Positions 28,499 through 38,035 of a stretch of DNA of 64,000 nucleotides are shown piece by piece; position 1 is the stretch's first letter, and every line of letters starts with the position of its first letter. This DNA is from Paenibacillus sp. VTT E-133291. Its GTDB lineage: Bacteria > Bacillota > Bacilli > Paenibacillales > Paenibacillaceae. The stretch covers positions 1 to 64,000 of the forward strand of contig NZ_NFVA01000021.1 of NCBI RefSeq assembly GCF_002264395.1, written 5' to 3'. The position numbers and the translations under genes were made by a program. The notes beneath the pieces were generated by a model that ran no database searches, was not told where the DNA came from, and saw only the letters and a list, made by a program, of their open reading frames with translations.

Positions 28499-29539
28499 AT
28501 GAAGCAATCAAAGATGAAAAAAATAAAGAAAAGATATATCGCCCTCATTGTTCTCGTTGTTATTATAGCGGGAGGCTTTCTGTTTCGGAATTCCCTGGCT
28601 GTATTAGCCTTCGACCTCTTTTTGTCTGATCGGGTTGAAACTAAGCTAAAGGAAGAATCTTACCAGCCACTCAAGGATGATAACAAGGTTAAGCCAGAAC
28701 CGGTTGTGTACAAGAGCGATCCGTTCTCAATCATGCTCTTAGGTACCGATCAACGTGATAATGAAACGGCACGTTCAGATACCATGATGTACGCTGTTGT
28801 TCGTCCTGAGGACTATAAGATCCTGCTTATTTCTATTCCGCGTGATACGTATACAGAAATTATAGGTCATAAGGATAATAAAAAGGATAAGATTACACAT
28901 GCCTATGCTTTTGGGGGGCAACAGATGGCCAAGGATTCCCTAGAAGCACTGCTTGGTCATGATATTCAATATTATGCGACAATAAATTTCCAAGGACTCA
29001 AGGATGCTGTAGATGCTATTGGAGGCGTTCCGCTGCCGATTAAGAAAGACATTGTGAACAAAGGTAAGGATCATGAAAAGTTTACAATTGAAGCTAACAA
29101 GTCGCTTTATAACGGACAAGAAGCACTGAACTATACGCGTTATCGTGAGGATAGTGACTTTAACCGTACCAAACGTCAACAGGTTTTTATTGATGTCGTA
29201 GCAAATAAAATGTTATCCATCAGTCAAATTGGCAACATTCCGAAGTTGTTGGATATTATGGGAGATAATTTCAAAACTGATATAGAGCCTTCGATGATCA
29301 TCAGTCTAGCCAAAAAATTCATGGGCGGAAAAGGCATGGATATCTCAAGCTTCACAGTCATGGGCGAAGGTAAACGTATGGATGGTGTTTATTATGATAT
29401 CGTTGATGAAGAGGATTTGAGTGAAGCTAAGGCGATGATCGACAACTGGATGAGTGCGGCAACACCTGTAGATCAGCTAATTGAGCCGGGAAAAGCAAGT
29501 AATGCACTGGAGCCTAAATCAACAGCAGTTACGCAATAA
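28499..29539 (+). CDS. LytR-CpsA-Psr (LCP) family wall-polymer transferase
   Basis: 346 aa. Short basic N-terminus, one membrane helix (YIALIVLVVIIAGGFLF), then the extracellular LCP domain: LLGTDQRDNETARSDTMMYAVV, LISIPRDTYTEI, DAIGGVPL, and NYTRYREDSDFNRTKRQQ with the conserved Arg residues that bind polyprenyl-phosphate. LCP enzymes attach teichoic acid-type polymers to peptidoglycan. The start at 28499 follows AAGGA; an upstream ATG at 28460 is possible. Its neighbour on the left is another cell-wall enzyme. Confidence 0.9.
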   Translation: MKQSKMKKIKKRYIALIVLVVIIAGGFLFRNSLAVLAFDLFLSDRVETKLKEESYQPLKDDNKVKPEPVVYKSDPFSIMLLGTDQRDNETARSDTMMYAVVRPEDYKILLISIPRDTYTEIIGHKDNKKDKITHAYAFGGQQMAKDSLEALLGHDIQYYATINFQGLKDAVDAIGGVPLPIKKDIVNKGKDHEKFTIEANKSLYNGQEALNYTRYREDSDFNRTKRQQVFIDVVANKMLSISQIGNIPKLLDIMGDNFKTDIEPSMIISLAKKFMGGKGMDISSFTVMGEGKRMDGVYYDIVDEEDLSEAKAMIDNWMSAATPVDQLIEPGKASNALEPKSTAVTQ

Positions 29540-29573
29540 TTCTAAAGTGGAGTTCAAACTCATATAATTAATT

Positions 29574-29605
29574 GCAGCAGCCATTCACATTCTTATGGCT
29601 GCTGC
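29574..29605 (+). terminator. Hairpin after the LCP gene
   Basis: Perfect 11-bp stem GCAGCAGCCAT/ATGGCTGCTGC, weak T tract. Probable terminator. Confidence 0.65.
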
Positions 29606-29732
29606 TTACTGTCTTCATGCTATAATGTATTGGAACTATTATTAAGCTGCCACGTATTAATAATTTTGCATGGAAGTAAAAGGAAGTTAAAGAACCGTAA
29701 TTCCTTCGGAACTCTTTGAGGAGGATCAAGAG

Positions 29733-30158
29733 ATGAATATTGCATTTTTTTTACTTCCGAAACAGGAAGTCGCTTGCGTAACGATCGATTCAACGCTACG
29801 CCAAACGTTGGAGAGGATGGAGTATCACCGTTATACTGCTGTCCCTATTCTTAACCGAAATGGAGAATATGCTGGTACGGTTACAGAGGGTGATCTGCTC
29901 TGGTATATGAAGGAATCCGAGGGCAAGGTTACTTTCGAGAACGCTTCAAAATTCTTGCTTAAAGATTTGCCGTTAAGAATGAATAACAGACCTGTCTCGA
30001 TTGATGCGGATATGGAAGATCTGATTAATTTGGCTAAGGTACAGAACTTTGTTCCTGTAGTCGATGATATGAACCGGTTTATTGGCATCGTTCGCCGGAG
30101 TCAAGTCATAGAATATTGTGAGAAATTTGTATCAAAACAATCACAAGAGTCATTATAG
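29733..30158 (+). CDS. CBS-pair domain protein
   Basis: 141 aa, essentially two CBS motifs: residues about 5-60 (TLERMEYHRYTAVPILNRNGEYAGTVTEGDLLWYM) and about 75-130 (RPVSIDADMEDLINLAKVQNFVPVVDDMNRFIGIVRRSQVIEY). Such stand-alone pairs bind adenine nucleotides, including c-di-AMP in some relatives. The c-di-AMP phosphodiesterase gene gdpP is 1.5 kb downstream, which makes that ligand worth testing, but nothing in the sequence proves it. Confidence 0.85.
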   Translation: MNIAFFLLPKQEVACVTIDSTLRQTLERMEYHRYTAVPILNRNGEYAGTVTEGDLLWYMKESEGKVTFENASKFLLKDLPLRMNNRPVSIDADMEDLINLAKVQNFVPVVDDMNRFIGIVRRSQVIEYCEKFVSKQSQESL

Positions 30159-30194
30159 CCCAATTTATTCGCGGTAATAGAAGCATTCGGAACA

Positions 30195-30235
30195 AGGCCT
30201 GTATTTCCGGCGATAACGGAAAGCAGGTCTTTTTT
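30195..30235 (+). terminator. Terminator after the CBS gene
   Basis: Outer stem AGGCCTG/CAGGTCT with inner TTCCG/CGGAA, then six T residues. Confidence 0.8.
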
Positions 30236-30362
30236 AAAAATGTAAGAAGTACTAGTTCATCCCTTGTTGAAGCATACTTAAGGTGCGCGGGGCGCCCTTG
30301 TGTGACACGGAATTTTTTATGCTATAATTGAGAATAAAGCTTTTTGCCGGAGGTAGAGAGAC

Positions 30363-30674
30363 GTGTCCAATGTGCCGAAGGATCTGGATGTAGCTAAACG
30401 CGCCAAGGTAATTGAATGGTTAAAAACAGAAGTGATTGACCAAGTTTCTCGGTTATTTAAAGCGTTATGGGAAGGCAGTACTACCCGTGTGGGGGACAGC
30501 CTGGCTAGTTTGATTATGAGCTCTTATATTTTGGGCCGCAGACTAGGGATTCCTTATCGGCAATTAGATGACTTGCTACTCGAGAAGCTCAGAAAGCATA
30601 AGCAGGAAGGGCATCAACTGGAAGAATGGTATCAAGATATATCTGCTTTAGAAGAACATATGCGTAAGAGGTGA
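30363..30674 (+). CDS. MazG-like family protein
   Basis: 103 aa, helical. DVAKRAKVIEWLKTEVIDQVSRLFKALWEGSTTRVGDSLASLIMSSYILGRRLGI resembles the MazG-like group conserved ahead of yybS in Paenibacillus. Typical MazG metal-binding ExxE motifs are not obvious, so pyrophosphatase activity is uncertain. GTG start with GGAGG nine bases upstream. It ends seven bases before yybS. Confidence 0.75.
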   Translation: MSNVPKDLDVAKRAKVIEWLKTEVIDQVSRLFKALWEGSTTRVGDSLASLIMSSYILGRRLGIPYRQLDDLLLEKLRKHKQEGHQLEEWYQDISALEEHMRKR

Positions 30675-30680
30675 ATACTG

Positions 30681-31598
30681 TTGAAATTTCGCTGGTCATC
30701 TGTGGCTTGGAGCGTAGCGTACTTACTTTTGCTGCTAAGTTTAACGACTCCATTGCTCATCATCACTACCCTATTTATGATTGTTCCGGCAGTAGTGTTA
30801 TTCACTACGCTGAACACCAAACAATTCGTTCTACATGTATTACCGGTGTTGCTGATTGTTGGTCTGATTACACCTATTTATGTGCTGATCGCGGCGTATT
30901 TCTTAATACCTGCTCTGGTTATGGGACGTTGGTATAAAAGACATGCTTCAGCAGTATCTACCGTGATTGCAGGTACAGTTACGATTCTTGGAGAATTCCT
31001 GGTACTCTTATTACTCGGTACGGCGTTATTTAATTTTGATTTGTCTACCTATGTGAACGATGTGCTGCAGATGGTTAACTCGCCTCTGTCTGATTTGGGT
31101 ACCGCTAATCCACTGTTTACGGACCTTGGTTTTACGACTGAGGATGTAAACAAGCTAAGTCATATGACGGTTCAAATGATCCCAATGACTCTAATCGTAA
31201 GCTCTTTCATGATAGCTGTCATTACGCATTCTATTGTTCGTCCGATTCTGAACAGTATGAATTATGCAGTGCCTAAGATGAAGCCTGCTCGTGAATGGAG
31301 ACTTTCGAGATCGTTTATTTGGTATTATTTGATTGGTGTGGTTCTTCAGCTCTTCTTCTCAGGATCAGAGAATAATTACATCCTCATGATTTCTGCCAAT
31401 CTACTGCCGTTGCTGCGAATTGGCTTTATGATTCAGGCGATTGGATTTTTCTTCTTCCTGGCGCATGAACGCAAATGGAACAAGATGGTTGCCATTTTGC
31501 TAGCAATACCGGTCATTTTGCTGCCGCCGCTACGCATTATCGGTATTATTGATCTTGCTTTCCCGCTGCGGGAGTATGTGACGAAATCGAAACGATAG
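30681..31598 (+). CDS. yybS: YybS family membrane protein (DUF2232)
   Basis: 305 aa with about eight hydrophobic segments and the DUF2232 layout. In Bacillota yybS regularly precedes gdpP-rplI-dnaC, as here; function unknown. TTG start preceded by GAGGTG. It is 11 bases from gdpP. Confidence 0.87.
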   Translation: MKFRWSSVAWSVAYLLLLLSLTTPLLIITTLFMIVPAVVLFTTLNTKQFVLHVLPVLLIVGLITPIYVLIAAYFLIPALVMGRWYKRHASAVSTVIAGTVTILGEFLVLLLLGTALFNFDLSTYVNDVLQMVNSPLSDLGTANPLFTDLGFTTEDVNKLSHMTVQMIPMTLIVSSFMIAVITHSIVRPILNSMNYAVPKMKPAREWRLSRSFIWYYLIGVVLQLFFSGSENNYILMISANLLPLLRIGFMIQAIGFFFFLAHERKWNKMVAILLAIPVILLPPLRIIGIIDLAFPLREYVTKSKR

Positions 31599-31609
31599 GG
31601 TGAGAGTTC

Positions 31610-33616
31610 ATGCCTAAATTTCTGCAAAGACGCTGGCACGGCTATCATACCGTATGGGCGTTCATGCTGCTGTTGGCCCTTATTATAATTGTTAGTATTT
31701 ATAACTGGGCTCTTGGGGTCGTCAGCCTGTTTCTGGCAGGTACATTATGCTTCTATATGCTAAAGACGGAGATTTCGTTCCGCCGCAATCTGGTGGAATA
31801 TATTAATGGATTAACTTTTCGTATTAAGCGAGTGGAGGGAGAAGCAGTGAGTATGCTGCCCCTCGGTATCATTCTGTTTAGTGAAGATCGAACGGTAGAA
31901 TGGAATAACCGCTACGCGGGTGATATTTTTGCACGCAAGTCTTTAGTGGGAGAACCGCTACTGGAATTGCTGCCGGATATGCAGTCTTTTTTTACGACAA
32001 ATGTCTCGGGAAAACGGGATGTCCACAAAGAAGGCGTACTGCATGACACTCGCCTTGAGCTCACTGTGGATGAACGATTTTATCAAGCCGTCATTATTCC
32101 AAGTGAACGTATTCTTTACATGTATGACATCACTGAGCTTGTGGTGCTACGGGAACGTTATGAGGATGAGAAGCTGGCGATTGGCATAGTGATGATGGAT
32201 AATCTAGATGAATCTGCTCAAGGAATGGATGATCAACAGCGCACTTCTCTGATCGCTAAGGTAGCGAGTGAGATCACCGAATGGAGTAAACAGTTTGAAG
32301 TTTACCTGCGGCGTCTGTCGTCTGAGCGGTATCTAATGCTACTTAATCATCGCAGTCTGCAAGCTCTGGAAGAAAGTCGTTTCGTTATTCTTGATGAGAT
32401 TAGGGAAATGACGGCCGACCTTAAAGTGCCAATGACACTGAGTATTGGAATGGCTTTTGGAGCGGACTCTGCAAGCGAGCTAGGTGCCTTAGCACAATCC
32501 AGTTTGGATATGGCGCTCGGCCGAGGTGGAGATCAGGCTGCGGTAAAAGCAGGTCAGAGGTTGTCTTTTTACGGTGGAAAGAGTAATGCAGCGGAGAAGC
32601 GTACACGAGTGCGGGCACGAGTCATTGCGCATGCGCTGCGTGATTTAATGCAGGAGAGCGACCGTGTGCTGATCCTCGGTCACCGGACACCAGATATCGA
32701 TGCTGTTGGTGCTGCGATAGGCCTTCTGAGAGCCGCACAGATGTATAATGTAGAGGCTAGCATTGTGATGGAGACGCCTAATCCTTCCATAACGAACATG
32801 ATGGAGCAGATTCGGAAAGATGATGAATTGTATAAGTCATTCATCACAACGGAGCAGTCTTTACAAGTGATGACGGAGCATACACTGCTTATTGTTGTGG
32901 ACACCCATAAGGCGTCTATGACAATGGAACCGCGGCTTGTGCAATATGCGAGTAGAATCGTGGTGGTGGATCATCACCGTAGAGGTGAAGAGTTCATCAA
33001 TGATGCTGTACTTGTCTATTTAGAGCCTTATGCTTCATCAACCTGTGAGCTGGTGACAGAGTTGCTTCAATATATCCATGAGAAGGTAAAGATTAGTCCA
33101 TTGGATGCTACAATGCTTTTAGCGGGAATTACTGTAGATACGAAGCACTTTGCACTGCATACAGGCTCACGTACATTTGAAGCTGCAGGGTTTCTGCGCC
33201 GAAATGGTGCGGATACCGTTCTTATTCAGCGTATGCTGAAGGAGGATTTACAGGAGTATATTTCAAAAGCCGAGATTATCAAACATGCGCGTATGATTTA
33301 TGATCAAATCGCATTAGTCGTTACGGCACCAGGTATGAAGATTCCACAGCTACTTATCGCTCAGACTGCGGATACATTACTTGGGATGACAAACGTAGTT
33401 GCTTCATTTGTCATTAGCGAGCGACCAGACGGCCTGATAAGCATTAGTGCTCGATCACTTGGGCGTATGAACGTACAGGTCGTGATGGAAAAAATGGGTG
33501 GCGGTGGGCATCTATCGAACGCCGCCGTACAGCTAGAAGGAACATGTAAAGAAGCAGAAGCCAGACTGCTGCAGGTGCTGGCTGAAATCGAATCGAAAGA
33601 GGGTTTATTCGAATGA
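31610..33616 (+). CDS. gdpP: Cyclic-di-AMP phosphodiesterase GdpP
   Basis: 668 aa. Two N-terminal membrane helices (about 15-55), PAS domain (about 85-150), degenerate GGDEF domain (about 170-300), then DHH/DHHA1 phosphodiesterase with [27 protein letters not shown] and C-terminal [10 protein letters not shown]. It degrades c-di-AMP to pApA and so affects wall stress and potassium homeostasis. The start of rplI overlaps its stop codon. Confidence 0.96.
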   Translation: MPKFLQRRWHGYHTVWAFMLLLALIIIVSIYNWALGVVSLFLAGTLCFYMLKTEISFRRNLVEYINGLTFRIKRVEGEAVSMLPLGIILFSEDRTVEWNNRYAGDIFARKSLVGEPLLELLPDMQSFFTTNVSGKRDVHKEGVLHDTRLELTVDERFYQAVIIPSERILYMYDITELVVLRERYEDEKLAIGIVMMDNLDESAQGMDDQQRTSLIAKVASEITEWSKQFEVYLRRLSSERYLMLLNHRSLQALEESRFVILDEIREMTADLKVPMTLSIGMAFGADSASELGALAQSSLDMALGRGGDQAAVKAGQRLSFYGGKSNAAEKRTRVRARVIAHALRDLMQESDRVLILGHRTPDIDAVGAAIGLLRAAQMYNVEASIVMETPNPSITNMMEQIRKDDELYKSFITTEQSLQVMTEHTLLIVVDTHKASMTMEPRLVQYASRIVVVDHHRRGEEFINDAVLVYLEPYASSTCELVTELLQYIHEKVKISPLDATMLLAGITVDTKHFALHTGSRTFEAAGFLRRNGADTVLIQRMLKEDLQEYISKAEIIKHARMIYDQIALVVTAPGMKIPQLLIAQTADTLLGMTNVVASFVISERPDGLISISARSLGRMNVQVVMEKMGGGGHLSNAAVQLEGTCKEAEARLLQVLAEIESKEGLFE

Positions 33617-34059
33617 AGGTCATTTTCATAAAAGATGTTAAGGGTCAAGGTAAAAAAGGTCAGGTTAAAGAGGTATCCGAAGGTTATGCTTCGAACTTCC
33701 TATTACCACGTGGATTAGTTCGTCCGGCAACGGAAGGTAATGTGAAGACGCTTGAGAATCAAGCAGCTGCTGAACAACGCCGTAAAGATAACGAAAAAGA
33801 AGAAGCTCAGCAACTGGGCAAGAAGATAGATGAGCTTACCTTGACTATGAAAGCAAAAGCAGGTGAAGGCGGCCGTCTATTCGGCGCAATCACGAGCAAA
33901 CAAATTGCTGAAACGCTAGCTGCCACGCAAAGCATTTCCATTGATAAGCGCAAGATTGAGCTAGGAGAGCCGATTCGTCATTTGGGAGTATTTCAAGTAA
34001 GTATAAAACTACACACTGAAGTAAAGGCTACCCTTAAGGTTCAGGTAACGGAGGAGTAA
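33613..34059 (+). CDS. rplI: 50S ribosomal protein L9
   Basis: 148 aa: N-terminal rRNA-binding domain ([36 protein letters not shown]), long connecting helix, C-terminal domain with [14 protein letters not shown]. Four-base overlap with gdpP and two bases from dnaB, so one operon. Confidence 0.97.
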   Translation: MKVIFIKDVKGQGKKGQVKEVSEGYASNFLLPRGLVRPATEGNVKTLENQAAAEQRRKDNEKEEAQQLGKKIDELTLTMKAKAGEGGRLFGAITSKQIAETLAATQSISIDKRKIELGEPIRHLGVFQVSIKLHTEVKATLKVQVTEE

Positions 34060-34060
34060 C

Positions 34061-35428
34061 ATGGGTGGAGATCTCTTTTTCGATCGGGTTCCCCCGCAGA
34101 ATCTTGAGGCGGAGCAAGCGGTAATTGGTGCTGTTCTGTTGCAGGATGAAGCGCTCATTACTGCAATGGAACGGGTGAATACCGAAGACTTCTACGATAA
34201 AGCGCATCAAATGATTTTTGAGGCGATGGTGCAGCTCGGAGAAGAGAGCCAGCCGATTGATCTTGTTACGCTTACTTCTAGACTGCAGGACAAGGGAGAA
34301 CTCGAAGATATTGGTGGTGTTAGCTACCTAGCTAAGCTGGCGCATGCTGTGCCTACTGCGGCTAACGTAGAATACTACGCGCAGATTATTGAAGAAAAGG
34401 CTATGCTACGACGTTTGATTCGTACAGCGACGCAGATCGTAAGCGAGGGTTACACCGGTGGCGAAGATGTAGCCGATATGCTGAGTGATGCAGAACGGCG
34501 AATTCTTGAAATCTCTAACCGGCGCAGTGGCAGTGGATTTATCGCAATCCGCGATGTATTGATGGAAGTATTTGATAAGGTTGAACTCCTTCATCAGAAT
34601 AAAGATAAGGGCGGCATGTCAGGTATACCAACAGGATTTGTGGATTTAGACCATATGACTAATGGATTTCAGCGCAATGATTTGATCATTGTTGCAGCCC
34701 GTCCTTCTGTAGGTAAGACAGCATTCGCGCTAAATATTGCTCAGAATGTGGCCGTACGTGCCAAAGAGACGGTTGCCATATTTAGTCTGGAAATGTCTGC
34801 GCCGCAGCTAGTTCAACGGATGATTTGTGCGGAAGCTAATCTCGATGCGAATACTATGCGTACCGGTGACTTCAAGAGTGATGATGATTGGTCGAAGCTG
34901 ACTATGGGCATTCAGTCCCTATCGGAGGCGGAGATTTATATCGATGATACAGCAGGGATTACTGTAACGGATATTCGTGCGAAATGCCGGAGGCTCAAGA
35001 AGGAAAAGGGCCTGGGGATGATTGTCATTGACTACTTGCAGCTCATTCAGGGCCGCGGTAAAGGCGGGGAAAACCGTCAGCAGGAAGTATCGGATATATC
35101 CCGTACACTGAAGCAGATCGCCCGTGAATTGGACGTGCCGGTTATCGCCCTGTCCCAGCTTAGCCGGGGTGTGGAACAACGTCAGGATAAACGACCGATG
35201 ATGAGTGACTTGCGTGAATCCGGTTCTATCGAGCAGGATGCCGACATTGTTGCGTTCCTGTATCGTGACGACTATTACAATCAGGACACTGAGAAGAAAA
35301 ATATTATTGAAATTATTATAGCTAAACAGCGTAATGGTCCCGTTGGGACGGTAGAGCTTGTCTTCCTCAAAAATTTCAACAAGTTCGTTAACTACGAGCG
35401 AGCACATGCAGAACCATTTGCTGGGTAA
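34061..35428 (+). CDS. dnaB: Replicative DNA helicase (DnaB; DnaC in B. subtilis)
   Basis: 455 aa. N-terminal primase-interacting domain (RVPPQNLEAEQAVIGAVLLQDEAL), RecA-like motor with Walker A ARPSVGKTAFALN (about 208-220), Walker B MIVIDYLQLIQG, and the arginine-finger region SDLRESGSIEQDADIV. Hexameric 5'-3' helicase at the fork. It is the last gene before a strong terminator. Confidence 0.98.
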   Translation: MGGDLFFDRVPPQNLEAEQAVIGAVLLQDEALITAMERVNTEDFYDKAHQMIFEAMVQLGEESQPIDLVTLTSRLQDKGELEDIGGVSYLAKLAHAVPTAANVEYYAQIIEEKAMLRRLIRTATQIVSEGYTGGEDVADMLSDAERRILEISNRRSGSGFIAIRDVLMEVFDKVELLHQNKDKGGMSGIPTGFVDLDHMTNGFQRNDLIIVAARPSVGKTAFALNIAQNVAVRAKETVAIFSLEMSAPQLVQRMICAEANLDANTMRTGDFKSDDDWSKLTMGIQSLSEAEIYIDDTAGITVTDIRAKCRRLKKEKGLGMIVIDYLQLIQGRGKGGENRQQEVSDISRTLKQIARELDVPVIALSQLSRGVEQRQDKRPMMSDLRESGSIEQDADIVAFLYRDDYYNQDTEKKNIIEIIIAKQRNGPVGTVELVFLKNFNKFVNYERAHAEPFAG

Positions 35429-35441
35429 CCTGTCATGTATG

Positions 35442-35486
35442 ATATCCGAACGATTGCACATTTCTTTGTGTAATCGTTCGTTTTAT
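35442..35486 (+). terminator. dnaB terminator overlapping a candidate PurR operator
   Basis: Fourteen-base-pair stem (35447-35460 with 35467-35480, one G-T pair) and T-rich exit. The same DNA reads as two inverted PurBox-like elements: 35442-35454 matches AWWWCCGAACWWT at 12 of 13 positions, and the inverted partner at about 35473-35485 matches at 10 of 13. They lie immediately upstream of the purA -35 box, as in B. subtilis PurR targets. Confidence 0.8.
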
Positions 35487-35515
35487 TTGACTTTGAAAAA
35501 AACGGCTGTTACACT
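35487..35515 (+). promoter_or_regulatory. purA promoter
   Basis: TTGACT (35487-35492), 17 bases, TACACT (35510-35515). The -35 begins inside the T-rich tail of the dnaB terminator. It gives a leader of about 115 bases before purA. Confidence 0.7.
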
Positions 35516-35637
35516 GAGTATTGTCCTTTAGTGGGTAAATCCGCTTGGAGTCCGGAGGGCTACGTACATAAGAATGACGTACAGGGCCCATATTATGAAA
35601 AATAATGGTGCTGGCTAGCACCTACGGAGGAATGAAC

Positions 35638-36924
35638 ATGTCAACGGTAGTCGTCGTGGGAACACAATGGGGAGACGAAGGTAAAGGGAAAATCACTGAC
35701 TTTCTAGCGGAAAGTGCAGATGTGGTTGCCCGTTATCAAGGGGGCAATAATGCCGGTCACACGATTCTGATTGACGGTGAGAAGTTTAAGCTCAGCTTAA
35801 TCCCTTCTGGTGTATTTTATAAAGAAAAGACTTGTGTGATTGGTAACGGGATGGTTATTAATCCAGCTGCCTTGATCCAAGAAATTAATTATATTCACGA
35901 GAACGGTTTTGACACTAAGAACTTAGTGATCAGCGATCGTGCTCATGTTATTATGCCTTATCACATGGTACTGGATGCTCTGGAAGAAGACCGCAAGGGT
36001 CCGAACAAGATTGGTACAACACGCAAAGGTATCGGTCCATGTTACATGGATAAGGCTGCACGTAACGGTATCCGTATTGCTGACCTGATGGACGCTGAGG
36101 AATTCGAATTGAGACTTCGTCACTTGATGGAAGAGAAGAACCAAGTGATTACTCAAGTATATGGCGCGGAAGCTCTTGACGTTGAAGAGATTCTGACTCA
36201 GTACCTGGAATATGCGGAAGTGCTACGTAATTATGTGACAGATACGTCGGTCATTCTTAATGAAGCTATTGATGCAGACCGCAAAGTATTGTTTGAAGGT
36301 GCACAAGGGGTAATGCTTGATATCGATCAAGGTACGTATCCGTTTGTTACTTCTTCTAACCCTTCTGCAGGTGGCGTATGCATAGGTTCTGGTGTTGGAC
36401 CTTCTAAGATTAAACAGGTTATCGGGGTTGCTAAAGCCTACACTACTCGTGTTGGAGATGGCCCGTTCCCTACAGAACTGAATGATGCAACGGGTGATTA
36501 TATCCGTGAAACAGGTCATGAATATGGCACAGTTACAGGACGTGCTCGTCGTGTAGGTTGGTTCGACAGTGTTGTTGTAAGTCACGCTCGTCGTGTAAGT
36601 GGAATCACAGGCTTGTCTCTTAACTCGCTGGATGTGCTGAGCGGACTTGAGACTGTGAAGATCTGCACAGGCTACAAATACCGTGGTGAAGTAATCACGC
36701 ATTACCCAGCTAGCCTTAAGATGCTGGCAGAGTGTGAAGCGGTATATGAGGAGCTTCCAGGTTGGAGCGAAGATATTACTTCCGCAAAAACATTGGACGA
36801 TCTGCCAGCAAATACACGCAGATATGTTGAACGTGTATCTGAGCTTACAGGGATTCCGATCGCCATCTTCTCAGTAGGCCGTAACCGTGAGCAGACGAAT
36901 CAAGTAACGCCAATTTATATTTAA
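35638..36924 (+). CDS. purA: Adenylosuccinate synthetase
   Basis: GTP-dependent enzyme converting IMP and aspartate to adenylosuccinate, 428 aa, normal length. Seen: [16 protein letters not shown] (P-loop), [24 protein letters not shown], and C-terminal [10 protein letters not shown]. The ATG at 35638 follows GGAGGAATGAAC. Monocistronic, between two terminators; likely controlled by PurR. Confidence 0.98.
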   Translation: MSTVVVVGTQWGDEGKGKITDFLAESADVVARYQGGNNAGHTILIDGEKFKLSLIPSGVFYKEKTCVIGNGMVINPAALIQEINYIHENGFDTKNLVISDRAHVIMPYHMVLDALEEDRKGPNKIGTTRKGIGPCYMDKAARNGIRIADLMDAEEFELRLRHLMEEKNQVITQVYGAEALDVEEILTQYLEYAEVLRNYVTDTSVILNEAIDADRKVLFEGAQGVMLDIDQGTYPFVTSSNPSAGGVCIGSGVGPSKIKQVIGVAKAYTTRVGDGPFPTELNDATGDYIRETGHEYGTVTGRARRVGWFDSVVVSHARRVSGITGLSLNSLDVLSGLETVKICTGYKYRGEVITHYPASLKMLAECEAVYEELPGWSEDITSAKTLDDLPANTRRYVERVSELTGIPIAIFSVGRNREQTNQVTPIYI

Positions 36925-36944
36925 ATAAATTTACTCATTTATAA

Positions 36945-36970
36945 GGGACCTCGCGAGAGGTCTCTTTTTT
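36945..36970 (+). terminator. Terminator after purA
   Basis: Stem GACCTC/GAGGTC with GCGA loop and six T residues. Confidence 0.85.
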
Positions 36971-37086
36971 ATGTTTACTTTTATGCGTATGTTTCCCGAA
37001 GCCGGTTCTAGTCAATACTGGAACTATAGAAAAACATGGAAAAAATATACCAGATAGACTTGGACATAGGTGAGAGGAGAGAAGAA

Positions 37087-37737
37087 ATGAAGATCGTGAA
37101 GCGTGCACTGGGAGTATGTCTAATTGTAGTACTCGCAAGTACACTTTCAATTCTAACTACAGGCGTGGTTGTAAATGCTTATATTCAGTCGGTGCTGGCA
37201 AGCTTCGATATTAAAGTGGATAGTCCAGGCCCAGGTTTAGGCGGGATGGTCAAGAGTATTATTGGCATGGATAGCCAATCGGATACCAATAAAGTAAATA
37301 AAGAAGCGACGACAACAGGCAGCACGGTAAACAAGGATAAAGATAACAGTAAGGATACACCTGAAAAAGGGGAGCCGGTGGAGGAAAAAGCACCCGAGGA
37401 TGCTTTACCGGTTATGGGCCAAGCCTCAAATGAGTCTTCTACTAACGAAAGCCAGAGCGGGAGTTCTGAGGATCAAAAATTGGTAATGACACCTGAGGCA
37501 ATAGGTGACTTAAAAGATAATCTTCCTTCGGCGGAGAAGGTAAATATATTCAATATCTTGATGTCCAAGCTACCGCAGGATGAGATGCAGAAAATTTCCA
37601 CAGCTATGGAGGATGGATTAACAGAGGATGAGGTTAAGGAGCTGCAACAAGTCATTGCCAAATATGTTGATCCTGATGAATACGAGAGTATAATGAAAAT
37701 GCTTACACCAACTACAGGAACTCTACAGCAACCATAG
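37087..37737 (+). CDS. Hypothetical membrane-anchored protein
   Basis: 216 aa, not recognised. One N-terminal membrane segment (ALGVCLIVVLASTLSILTTGVVV, about 6-30). Then a short conserved-looking stretch with GPGLGGMVKSIIGM (about 50-63), a low-complexity Lys/Glu/Asp/Ser/Thr linker (about 70-145), and a C-terminal helical domain of about 75 residues (VNIFNILMSKLPQDEMQKISTAMEDGLTEDEVKELQQVIAKYVDPDEYESIM). The start at 37087 follows GGAGAGAAGAA. It may expose the C-terminal domain outside the membrane; role unknown. Confidence 0.7.
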   Translation: MKIVKRALGVCLIVVLASTLSILTTGVVVNAYIQSVLASFDIKVDSPGPGLGGMVKSIIGMDSQSDTNKVNKEATTTGSTVNKDKDNSKDTPEKGEPVEEKAPEDALPVMGQASNESSTNESQSGSSEDQKLVMTPEAIGDLKDNLPSAEKVNIFNILMSKLPQDEMQKISTAMEDGLTEDEVKELQQVIAKYVDPDEYESIMKMLTPTTGTLQQP

Positions 37738-37791
37738 TAATTGTCAATTTATAGACACAAGAAAAAGGCTAAATTTTCATATTTGCGCAAA

Positions 37792-37818
37792 AAACCCGCG
37801 TATTTCGTGGGTTTTTTT
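37792..37818 (+). terminator. Terminator after the hypothetical gene
   Basis: Stem AAACCCGCG/CGTGGGTTT (one G-T pair) followed by a T run. Confidence 0.8.
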
Positions 37819-38035
37819 ATGTGTACAAAGTTGAAATTTTTTGCTCAGCTATGGTACATTAGACAAGGATGTCAAAGGGTTAATTTTTTGTAACCTTTTT
37901 GAGGGTCCATTAGAAGCAGGAATTTAGAACTAGGATAAGCAGAAACATTCATGGTCGTAATCTATATAATCGAGATCGTACAACTAGCTTGGCCGTTCAT
38001 ATCAGATGACAGAGCGGACTGAAAGGGAGAGTTTC

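Noticed and set aside
36223-36702. 159-codon leftward frame inside purA
   Set aside because: Shadow of the well-conserved purA gene; composition is unlike a real protein.
37860-37900. WalR box upstream of the M23 gene
   Set aside because: Only a single TGTAAC half-site; the second half of the direct repeat is missing.
37840-38035. c-di-AMP (ydaO-type) riboswitch upstream of the M23 peptidase gene
   Set aside because: Such switches are common before wall hydrolases, but none of the conserved blocks I know is present.
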